From contig JAUGWO010000293.1 in NCBI GenBank assembly GCA_049724395.1, positions 1-24,023 on the forward strand: 24,023 bases of DNA, read 5' to 3'. Under the pieces are notes generated by a model. That model had not been told where the DNA came from. It worked only from the letters and a program-made list of their open reading frames with translations, and did not search any database. Position numbers and translations under genes: made by a program. The stretch comes from Spongospora subterranea f. sp. subterranea. Taxonomy: Eukaryota; Endomyxa: Phytomyxea; Phytomyxea; Plasmodiophorida. The first letter of the stretch is position 1, and each line of letters begins with the position of its first letter. This document shows positions 1-8,550 of this stretch, one piece after another.

Positions 1-777
1 TCCCTAAGACCATTTCACTTCCCTAAGACCATTTCACTTCCCTAAGACCATTTCACTTCCCTAAGACCATTTCACTTCCCTAAGACCATTTCACTTCCCT
101 AAGACCATTTCACTTCCCTAAGACCATTTCACTTCCCTAAGACCATTTCACTTCCCTAAGACCATTTCACTTCCCTAAGACCATTTCACTTCCCTAAGAC
201 CATTTCACTTCCCTAAGACCATTTCACTTCCCTAAGACCATTTCACTTCCCTAAGACCATTTCACTTCCCTAAGACCATTTCACTTCCCTAAGACCATTT
301 CACTTCCCTAAGACCATTTCACTTCCCTAAGACCATTTCACTTCCCTAAGACCATTTCACTTCCCTAAGACCATTTCACTTCCCTAAGACCATTTCACTT
401 CCCTAAGACCATTTCACTTCCCTAAGACCATTTCACTTCCCTAAGACCATTTCACTTCCCTAAGACCATTTCACTTCCCTAAGACCATTTCACTTCCCTA
501 AGACCATTTCACTTCCCTAAGACCATTTCACTTCCCTAAGACCATTTCACTTCCCTAAGACCATTTCACTTCCCTAAGACCATTTCACTTCCCTAAGACC
601 ATTTCACTTCCCTAAGACCATTTCACTTCCCTAAGACCATTTCACTTCCCTAAGACCATTTCACTTCCCTAAGACCATTTCACTTCCCTAAGACCATTTC
701 ACTTCCCTAAGACCATTTCACTTCCCTAAGACCATTTCACTTCCCTAAGACCATTTCACTTCCCTAAGACCATTTCA
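1..777. repeat. Perfect 19-bp tandem array, candidate telomeric repeat
   Basis: The unit TCCCTAAGACCATTTCACT is repeated about 40.9 times with no mismatch that I can see. The array is cut by the window start and stops at 777, where the expected C is replaced. The other strand reads AAGTGAAATGGTCTTAGGG, so each unit carries one TTAGGG. The C-rich strand running 5' to 3' from the left edge is the orientation expected at a left chromosome end. Long, homogeneous telomere units are known in some budding yeasts. Alternatives are a subtelomeric minisatellite or promoter monomers in the 5' UTR of the adjoining LINE. The sequence alone does not show that position 1 is a physical chromosome end. Confidence 0.95.
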
Positions 778-829
778 AGTGGCACATCTAACTTCTCTTT
801 TTTTTCGTCTGAGGAAGAGTCACATCATC

Positions 830-1819
830 ATGGACGCTGCGCGCGAAGAGCGCCTGCGAGCAATGCAGCTCGCAGACAAGCCCAACCCAGCCAGCATGCA
901 GGCGGTGAGGGAGACGTTGAACAAATATAAAAGCGGGATCAGATGCCCGAAATGTGGAGCGACGGGGAGTCTGCAGCCCCAGAAGGACGGCGACGATATC
1001 GTTCTTCGTTGTACGGCAGCCCCGATGGGTGTGCCCTGCCGAAAGAAGCTAGGGGAGCGGCAATCTCTACAACTGGCAAGAACGGCGGGCAATAAAAAGG
1101 CCATCGATGCCATAATCGCGGCGAGGCACGGAGTCGACCAAGGCGAGAAATCGCAAACCCGGTCACCAACCGTGACCCAGGTTCCGGTCCAGGTTCCGGA
1201 GGTTGACCCAAACCCCAGCGCGGGTGACGACGCCGCCTCAGATGACGACGAGTCGCTGTCCGATCCTGCGAAGTTGGTGGCCATGGTCCAAGCAATTAGG
1301 AGCTATACTGACTATAATACCAAATACTTGTCAAATCTAGTCTCTGATCTGGTCATTTTTGCAGACCGTCTGAAGTCACTAGAAAGCGAACGTGAGGAGC
1401 GCCAACAAGAATCGAGGACAGTCTCGCAATCCCTGGACGCCATCATGGCAAAATTGGAGACGCTGGAAGATGGGCTGGCCGCCATTAAAGAAAAGAGTCG
1501 ACTTGGGGAGTCGAACACGTATTCTTCGATGGTGCAAAGATCACCTGCCTTCCACGGTTCTGCACCCCCGACTGCCCCGACGACAGCAGGACCAGGCCCA
1601 GCAACGCTAGCACCAACACCAGCAGCGATCGCCCGGCCACCGGCCGCACAGATGTCAAACGATGACGCGATGGGCCTTGCGGCGTCAATGCGCACCGGGA
1701 AGCGCGGCTCTTTCCAGACATACGTGCGAACGTTCGTAATGGATATGAAGCCTGGCCCCTTGGGCAGTATACGTCGACAACTAAATAGGCTGGGGGTCTG
1801 CCCAGACCCATGGAAATGA
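830..1819 (+). CDS. LINE ORF1, N-terminal part: zinc-ribbon and coiled-coil protein
   Basis: The first ATG in the frame is at 830 and gives 329 residues; the frame is open from a GTG at 779 in the short leader. Residues about 39-73 hold a zinc-ribbon-like cysteine set, C39-x2-C42 and C61-x8-C70. About 1370-1500 encodes a charged heptad-like helix rich in E, K and L, probably a coiled coil for trimer or oligomer formation. An A/P/T-rich linker follows. The last residues, with an IRRQLNRLG motif, look like the start of the nucleic-acid-binding region of LINE ORF1 proteins, and that region seems to carry on in the next frame at 1810. I therefore think this is the front half of one ORF1 protein that packages element RNA, not a separate gene. 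Confidence 0.8.
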   Translation: MDAAREERLRAMQLADKPNPASMQAVRETLNKYKSGIRCPKCGATGSLQPQKDGDDIVLRCTAAPMGVPCRKKLGERQSLQLARTAGNKKAIDAIIAARHGVDQGEKSQTRSPTVTQVPVQVPEVDPNPSAGDDAASDDDESLSDPAKLVAMVQAIRSYTDYNTKYLSNLVSDLVIFADRLKSLESEREERQQESRTVSQSLDAIMAKLETLEDGLAAIKEKSRLGESNTYSSMVQRSPAFHGSAPPTAPTTAGPGPATLAPTPAAIARPPAAQMSNDDAMGLAASMRTGKRGSFQTYVRTFVMDMKPGPLGSIRRQLNRLGVCPDPWK

Positions 1820-2634
1820 GTTTTCTGGGGCGCGCTCCGATCCTAGAGATCACCACCTACGAATCCGCCCAGAATGACTTGGCTACTCAGCTGAGATCCC
1901 TGGGATTCACAGTGAAAACCGGCATCTCTCCCGAAGACCCCTCACTGATGACTGGAGCCAAATGGCAAGACGCACTACCTGCCGAGAAGGAGGAAGCCGG
2001 TCGCGCCCATTACGTTCAGCGCTTGCAGAGAACGGCTGGACGCCAGATCCGGCCCAGCATGACTGGTTTTTTGACCAAAGAAATTTACCGGATGGGCCAA
2101 ACGCCCACGTTCCGGAAGACAACCGTGACGATTACGGAGACAAACCATAAACTAGGCAACTCTGGCGCCTGGACAGTGGTGGCCAATAGAAGGGGCCGAA
2201 AGCACAAGAAGAAGGTCACGGCGAACGAGGAATCCCCGACTGACGCCAGAGACGATTTGGCCGCCAAGAGCCCTGCAACGCTCGACCCGTCGCAACTCCG
2301 ACCGGACAACGTGGCCACCTCCTCATTCGAACAGGCCCCCATAGATGACCAAATCATCCAGGAGACCGCCGAGGCGGCAGATATGTCCCTCATTGTGGAC
2401 CTGTTCACGTCCAACAATAGTACGGACTGGGCCGACGACGATTCTGATACGCCGATGAGTCGTTGCACCAAGCGCATGGCTTCCTCGCCACAGAAAACGT
2501 CGACGATCGCGGTGACGAAGCGCCTGTGCACTTCGACCACCTGTCAGCCAGGCCCAGACGCGACGGCCGCCCCCACTCAGGAGGAGCCGGTGGGTGCCCA
2601 CGAGAGTCAGCATGAGCCGCCTTCGCAATTATGA
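1810..2634 (+). CDS. LINE ORF1, C-terminal part (split by frame change) or second small ORF
   Basis: This 274-codon frame begins at an ATG that overlaps the previous stop (ATGGAAATGA). Its first residues, MSFLGRAPILEITTY, fit the usual hydrophobic strand that follows an R..L..LG helix in LINE ORF1 proteins, so a single-base change near 1805-1815 probably split one ORF1 of about 600 residues. The alternative is stop-restart translation of a real extra ORF. The middle carries a basic stretch, NRRGRKHKKKV, suited to RNA binding or nuclear import, and the rest is polar and low in complexity. It ends with ATGA at 2631-2634, where its TGA overlaps the ATG of the endonuclease-reverse transcriptase ORF. 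Confidence 0.7.
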   Translation: MEMSFLGRAPILEITTYESAQNDLATQLRSLGFTVKTGISPEDPSLMTGAKWQDALPAEKEEAGRAHYVQRLQRTAGRQIRPSMTGFLTKEIYRMGQTPTFRKTTVTITETNHKLGNSGAWTVVANRRGRKHKKKVTANEESPTDARDDLAAKSPATLDPSQLRPDNVATSSFEQAPIDDQIIQETAEAADMSLIVDLFTSNNSTDWADDDSDTPMSRCTKRMASSPQKTSTIAVTKRLCTSTTCQPGPDATAAPTQEEPVGAHESQHEPPSQL

Positions 2635-5600
2635 AGGCCGGCTCATGGAACGTTGAAGGCTTATCGGCCACAAAGCAGACAAATCTGATTGTATATATGA
2701 AAAAAACTGACTCCAGAATAATTATTCTTACAGAAACGTGGTTACGCCATCCAAACCAGGTGCCTCAACCAAAAGAAAGCCGCTGGGCGCGTAAAGACGT
2801 TATCCAACGAGAGATCCACCCGCAAGCCAAACGCGGCGGCGGAGGTATAAGCCTAATTTATGACACTAACTATTTCCCGAATATTCAGGACAGCGACTTC
2901 AAGTTCTGCCGGTTTGCCCGATGGCTTGTTTTCTCTTCGGAGCGGCTAGTCATCGCCGGCGCCTATCTTAACCCAAGCCTGACCATCGATACTTTCAGGC
3001 TCTCCCTTTGCGCCTTGAAAGCATGCATTGCCAAGGCCGATCTAGGCCAACGCACGCTGATCATCGCCGGCGATTTTAATGCTCGTTTAGGTCCCATAAC
3101 CGGCGATCGAGTAGCCAACAACCGTTGCGATCCCATTATGGCACTCATCGCCGACATGGGCCTGACCCTGATGAACTCAGCGCTAAGGCGTAGCCCCGAC
3201 CGGTTTACGTTCATCAGCGAGTCAGGCCGGAGCATCCCCGACCTCGCCCTGATTCTACAAGGCCGACACTGCTCCCTGTCCGTCCATGCACCGCCGGCCA
3301 ACACGCCGCATCAGCTCCTGCTTATCACGATGCCCGACGAGCTGACACCTCCCGCCCACGACCCGACACGTTGGAACTGGTCGCGGAAAGCTTTCGCCCG
3401 TGAGCCGGAAAACGCACGCTGCCGGGCGGCGCTAGAACCGGTCATGGAGGAGCTGGTCGCGGCCTGGGCCGCATTAGGACGCCACATGGACAGACAACTC
3501 ACACAGGACGGCGAGTCGGATCCGACAACTCAAGCCCAGGTCGACGAACTCTACGCCACGTGCTGCTTCCGCATTCGCGAAGCCCTGACTGATATCGCCT
3601 GCTGGCAACCGTCCACTGCAAACCGGGGACCGCAACGCCACCACCACCTTCGCTGGCAAGACCTCGACTCCCTCCCCGACTCCTTCATCATCTCGAAGGT
3701 CAAGTCAGCACTGGAGACGGGGCCAGACGCAACCATCATCACTGCAGCACGACCCAGCCTCCAGGAATTCGGAGCCTTCTACGAGCAGCTGTTCACTGCT
3801 GACCCAGGCACCCCCACTGCCCCGTTCTCCTCGGCACGCAGAGCCGCCAGCACCCTCGACGCCACCGAAACCGATGCCTTCTCAGTGGAGACGCTGACCG
3901 CCACGATCCACCGGCTGCAGTGGCGTAAAGCCATCGGTCCCGACAACCTGCCAGCAGACCTGTTCAAATGCGTCCCAGAGCCGGCTGCCAAGCTCTTTCA
4001 CGCCATGTTCCGTACCTTGTATTCCCACCAGACAACGCCGTCAGTCTGGCAACGGGCGTTCATGACGCCGATCCCCAAGAAAGGAACCGACCTGCGCCTT
4101 GCCGCCAACTGGAGAGGCATCGCGCTCCAATGCCATCTCAAGAAGGTCTACGAACTGAGCGTCCGACAGATTCTGCGAAACCGGGGCCTGATCCAGCATC
4201 ACATCCTCCAGACCGGCTTCCAACCGCGAAACCGGAGCCGTCGACGCTGTCTTTGTGGCCGATGAACTCACGCATCGGTACGGCCGCCTGGGCAAACCTC
4301 TGACGGCAGTGCTGCTCGATATAAGCAAGGCATATGATCGTGCTGCTCGCGCGCTGATCTGGCAGAAACTCTCAACACGTGGCGCTGATCGCCACCTGAT
4401 CGGGGTCTTGCAATCGCTGCTCGACTGCTGTTCCATTGTTGTGCGCCTCGATGGACAGGAGTCGCCGCCCGTCAAGGCCGCCGTCGGCGTCCCGCAGGGC
4501 GACGTTCTCAGCCCAGACATGTTCAATGTCTTGGTCGACGATCTGCCCGCCCGGCTCCAGGAAGCATGTGGCAACCGCGGCTGCCCATCCCTCAACGGCG
4601 TCGTCATTCCATGCATCATGTACGCCGACGACCAGACACTATTCCACTGGGACCAGCAGGTCATGCAGGCCATGCTGAACGCCGCCCAAGAGTATGCCGA
4701 AGGACATTTTTATTCATACAACGTCCGGAAGTCGGCGGTCTCGCTACCGCTCCGCTCTAGCTGGTCCACCCTCTCACTGGCCGATCAGCCCCTCCCGGTA
4801 TCCGGAACCACGTCGTTGCTCGGCGTGAAGATGGTCAACGGCATGATCGCACATGGCTCGCAACTCGCCGACCGCACTCGCCAGGCTGACGGAGCCCTGT
4901 TTGGAATCCAGCAGCTGGAGACCTTTCAGACCCCGGCCATCTCACTGGCAACGAAGGCTAGGATTATTGCCGCTTTCGGCCGCTCCCGCGTCGAGTACGG
5001 CATGGCCATCACCGATCACCGACCAGCCGCGCTCGAGGCGGTCGACCGCCTTATCTCCAAGTACCTGGGACGATGTCTCGGTTCCGACCGCGGCAACTAT
5101 CTTATGATGCGACTGGCCGGCCTGGTGCCGGCGAGGACCCGCCAGACCCAACTTCGACTCAGCTTCGAAGCACGGATGCGAGCCTGCCAGCTCGGCCCCG
5201 AAAGACATCTCCTCGCGCCAACCGTCTTTCGGGTCGCCGCCACGACTCGGGACAGCCTGTTGGCGACATCCTGGAGACGATGCCCCATCAATCGACAGGC
5301 GCAAGCCATCGCCCGCCGGTTCGCTCACGAGTACGCCCACGCCGCCGCCAACCCGCTTAACGACCTGCCGGCGCGCCCGACTCCGGCCCAGAAGCAGCGA
5401 TTCCAGACAGCCGCCGTTACCTCGGCCATCAGGACCGCCTCCTGGCACGACCACCGAGCGAGCAAGTTGATGCGAATCCAACGCCAGGACTACAACCGTC
5501 CCCATCCGGTCGCCCAACTTTCCGGCCCGCATGTCGTCGAGCTCTGCCGATGGATGTGCAATCGCATTCCGGGCGCCCGATACCCCTGCCGCGGCTGCAA

Positions 5601-6615
5601 CGGCCAGTTCCCCGTCTCCAGATATCACATCGCCCGTTGCAGCCGCGTCTCCGACCTCATCGGCCCCGAATTCGACCTCGACATGGCCCAGCGCCAGTCG
5701 ACGACCACCGACAACGCGCTCGACAGCCAGATCGTCGAGATGGTCCCAGCCATCATCTCCAAGGACGCGCTCGACACCGCGTACAGCCGCTGCCCGATCC
5801 CCATTCACGACGGCAGCCTGCCCGGCCCCAGATCCTGGCGATCTCGAGCCCGCCAGGTCCAGCCCCCAGCCCTCGACATCGCACTCCAGCGGAAGGTCGA
5901 CGCCATGGCCCTGGCCATCTGCAAGATGAGAGCGATGTGCTGCTCGCAGGACCGCCAACATGGACCGCCCGACCCGCCCGTTCCCCTCGCCGGCCCGCCC
6001 GATCCTCACGCCTCCACCACCACGGCCCCGGCCAACACGTTCCGCAGCATAACCGACCTGCCGGCGCTCACCGCCTTGCATGTCAACATCCGCCTGGCCT
6101 GCCGCGACGTAGACCGACTCGCCGTCACCATCTCCGCTGACCAGATCTCGCTCCTCCTCCGGAAGCGACCCCGACGCCCGCCCGAATCGACGACCCCCAA
6201 TCCACCGGCGAAGAAGGCCCGACCGGCACCACCACCGCCACGACCCGCGGCCGCGCCACCACAGCCACCAGTCGCGCCACCTCCCGCCGCCCGCCGCCGC
6301 CCACCCAGCACAACCGCGCCACAGCCAACCAGACGAAGGAAAGCCCAACCGCTCTTCTCCTCCAGAACGCGCGCCGGCGCCATCCCGGCCTGGTGCCGTC
6401 CACAGCCGCCGCAGCCCCCTACCGACGCCCTACCACCTGACCCTACCACAGGCAATGCGCCGCAACCCAGTGTACCTACCACGGTCGATCGACTCCGTGG
6501 CGCCGTTAACGATGCCGGTCGCGGCGCGCGCCCTGACGATGACGAACACGCCGATGCACGCAGCGCCCCGGGAACACATCCCCTGGCGCCGCACAAGGTA
6601 CCACCAGACAGGTGA
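2631..6615 (+). CDS. LINE endonuclease-reverse transcriptase (one frame change)
   Basis: The polyprotein, about 1327 residues if read across one frame change, nicks the target and reverse transcribes element RNA. The AP-like endonuclease has SWNVEGLS (N7), LTETWL (E35), GGGGISLIY and AGDFNARLG near residue 147. SIPDLAL and TPHQLLL stand where families usually show S.ID and SDH; the P before H is unusual. RT motifs follow: PIPKKG with NWRGI, LLDISKAYDR, GVPQGDVLSP and YADD near 4620. A CX2CX9HX3C knuckle lies near 5590-5640. The tail to 6615 is rich in P, R and A with a possible nuclear signal, PPAKKARP. The frame changes within GCGAAACCGG (4226-4235): QTGFQPR continues as TGAVDAVF if one A is ignored. 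The start ATG overlaps the previous stop as ATGA, a layout that permits coupled translation. Confidence 0.92.
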
Positions 6616-6664
6616 TCGTCGTGGCTACACGACGATCCCGGTTTCGTGACTGGCAGACGTCTGC
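6614..6664 (+). promoter_or_regulatory. 3' UTR stem-loop and palindrome of the LINE
   Basis: A perfect 10-bp inverted repeat, GATCGTCGTG and CACGACGATC, with loop GCTA, occupies 6614-6637 and begins inside the TGA stop codon (6613-6615). A second perfect 12-nt palindrome, GCAGACGTCTGC, lies at 6653-6664. Several LINE reverse transcriptases recognise a stem-loop in the 3' UTR to begin target-primed synthesis, so this is a reasonable candidate for that signal. The role is inferred; the pairing is directly visible. Confidence 0.6.
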
Positions 6665-6769
6665 GGACGTCGCTAACGTGGCAGAACATCCAAATCCGTG
6701 AATAGGCCGCTAATGGCTCAGTTTATGCAATTTGAACGCTGGAATTAGCGTTGATAATCATAATACAGA

Positions 6770-6800
6770 ACATAAGCTCCTAAAACCCTAAAACCCAACT
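6770..6800. repeat. Telomere-like short repeat at the LINE 3' junction
   Basis: The sequence CCTAAAACCCTAAAACCC follows the AT-rich end of the LINE and precedes the 72-bp array. It resembles CCCTAAAA-type telomere repeats and shares CCCTAA with the 19-bp unit. It may be the LINE's own tail, remains of an older chromosome end to which the LINE was added, or chance. No obvious target-site duplication was found. Confidence 0.4.
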
Positions 6801-8095
6801 TGATTCAATCTGTCATCTCCGTTCGATTTTCATCAAAAAAACCAATCACAAAACTCAAAAACACAACTTGATTCATTATCAACATCAATCCATCGATTTT
6901 CATCATCGATTTTCATCAACCAATCACAAAACTCAAAAACACAAAACTCAAAATTTTCACAACAAACCTTCAAAAGCACAATTTCATTCACTCCTCTGAC
7001 ACATTTCTCTGACATCTGAATTCATCGATTTTCAATCAAAACAACAACTACTCAAACAACTTCAAAAACACAACTTGATCTCACTCTCACAATTTCAGTC
7101 GCTCTCTGTCATCTCAATTCGATTTTCATCAAAAACAACTACTCACAAAACTCAAAAACACAACTTGCACAATTCACTCTCTGACACATCAATCCATCGA
7201 TTTTTCATCACAACGCAACAATTTGAATTACTCTCTGACATTAATTCATCACAAGCAAACTCAAAAAGCACAACTTGATTCACTCTCTCGCATCAATCCA
7301 TCGATTTTGTCACAAAACAACTACTCAAACAACATCAAAAACACAATCTTTTCCACTCTCTGTCATCTCATCCATCGATTTTCATCAAAATAACCAATCA
7401 CAAAACTCAAAAACACAACTTGAATCATTGCCACTCATCCGTCATCAATCTCATCGATCGCTCTTTCATCATCAACAACACTACTCACAAAACTCAAAAA
7501 CACAACTTGATTCACTCTCTGTCATCAATCCATCGATTTTCATCACAACAACTACTCAAAAACCTCAAAAACACAACTTTATCCACTCTCTGCCATCAAT
7601 CCATCGATTTTCATCAAAAACAACTACTCACAAAACTCAAAAACACAACTTGATTCACTATCTGTCATCAATCCATCGATTTTCATCAAAAACAACTACT
7701 CACAAAACTCGAAAAACACAACTTGATTCACTCTCTGTCATCAATCCATCGATTTTCATCGCAACAACTACTCACAAAACTCAAAAACACAACTTGATTC
7801 ACTCTCTGTCATTCAATCCATCGATTTTCATCACAACAACTACTCACAAAACTCAAATTACACAACTTGATTCACTCTCTGTCATCATCCATCGATTTTC
7901 ATCAAAAACAACTACTCACAAAACTCAAAAAACAACTTGATTGAATCTGTCATCAATCCATCGATTTTGTCAAAAACAACTACTCACAAAACTCAAAAAC
8001 ACAACTTGATTCACTCTCTGTCATCAATTACATCGATTTTCATCACAACAACTACTTACAAAACTCAAAAACGAACTTGATTCACTCTGTGTCAT
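6795..8095. repeat. Degenerate 72-bp tandem array, about 18 copies
   Basis: Each unit combines ATCCATCGATTTTCATC, CAACTACTCACAAAACTC and CACAACTTGATTCACTC in that order. The period is close to 72 bp in the best-preserved part (about 7480-7930); copies toward the left are shorter, truncated or diverged. The base composition is AT-rich with strong strand asymmetry, since this strand is poor in G. Because 72 is a multiple of three and the unit lacks a stop in one frame, a 221-codon open frame runs through the array at 7275-7940, but its product is only a 24-residue peptide repeat. I regard it as subtelomeric satellite. Confidence 0.9.
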
Positions 8096-8097
8096 CA

Positions 8098-8550
8098 AGC
8101 GTTTAAATTTGACCTGAAGTAGCTTGAAAATCGCAATCAGGCGTTAAGCCATCAATAAATTCTCGGAAGCCGACCGCATCAAAACCGAACCTTCCGCGCA
8201 TCAAAACACGAATTGTCAACAATTACAACGGTTCACCCCCGAATGTCGTCCAATGTGAAATGTGCCCATTCCGAATGTGTCCGAATGTGTCCGAATGTCG
8301 TCCAAAACGTCCGAATGTGTCCGAATGTGTCTGAATGCGTCCGACGTTGTAAGCAAATGAATGTGTCCGAATGTGTCCGAAGTGTCCGAATGTGTCCGAT
8401 GTGTCCGAATGTGTCCGGATGTGTCTGTGGGTTGTAGGAAAAAATCCATTGAGCATTGATATAAATGTTGGATCGAACATTAAATCTGAACTGCGGTTTA
8501 TTAAAACAAAAACACTGTTGACATTCACCATGCTGCTCAATCAATAATTA
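8098..8550. repeat. Diverged satellite monomer interrupted by a 10-bp array
   Basis: The left part (about 8098-8234) has the landmarks of the ~340-bp monomer found further right, including AATCGCAATCAG, CATCAATAAATTC and ACACGAATTGTCAAC. The right part, from about 8445, resumes with CATTGAGCATTGAT and continues to the next monomer start. Between them sits the 10-bp array, in place of the monomer section that normally holds the ACATAAAACATTGAAATG motif. Confidence 0.7.
8235..8432. repeat. 10-bp tandem repeat (TCCGAATGTG)
   Basis: Around 15 to 18 copies of TCCGAATGTG, with variants such as TCCGAATGTCG and shortened units lacking two bases, fill this stretch. Since the unit has no stop on either strand, several overlapping frames of about 75-105 codons stay open on both strands; they are products of the repeat, not genes. 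The array lies inside a satellite monomer and looks like a local slippage expansion. Confidence 0.88.

Larger units (their letters stand above)
779..6790 (+). mobile_element. Nearly full-length APE-type non-LTR retrotransposon (LINE)
   Basis: The element starts directly at the 19-bp array and ends near a telomere-like run at about 6780-6798. It is clearly GC-rich against AT-rich flanking DNA. In order it has a roughly 50-nt 5' leader, a zinc-ribbon and coiled-coil ORF1, and a long ORF with AP-like endonuclease, reverse transcriptase, C-terminal CCHC knuckle and a proline/arginine-rich tail. A structured 3' UTR of about 170 nt follows. There is no convincing RNase H domain and no poly(A) tail. 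Only two single-base frame changes interrupt it, so the copy is young or the changes are assembly errors. The 5' end facing the array is the polarity expected if reverse transcription was primed from a chromosome end. The LINE clade is not settled; fungal Tad-like elements are one possibility. Confidence 0.9.

Noticed and set aside
1-777. CRISPR array
   Set aside because: Units are directly adjacent with no variable spacers.
779-829. GTG start for LINE ORF1 at 779
   Set aside because: The first ATG at 830 is a better start; the 779-829 segment is leader.
4942-6348. Long minus-strand open frame (468 codons) inside the LINE
   Set aside because: It is the antisense of the GC-rich RT ORF; its product is G/R/W-rich with no domain.
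6006-6689. Minus-strand open frame of 227 codons
   Set aside because: Antisense of the proline-rich LINE tail; composition artefact.
7275-7940. 221-codon plus-strand frame
   Set aside because: Only a read-through of the 72-bp satellite; low-complexity peptide repeat with no gene signals.
8213-8544. Overlapping open frames on both strands
   Set aside because: Produced by the stop-free 10-bp repeat.
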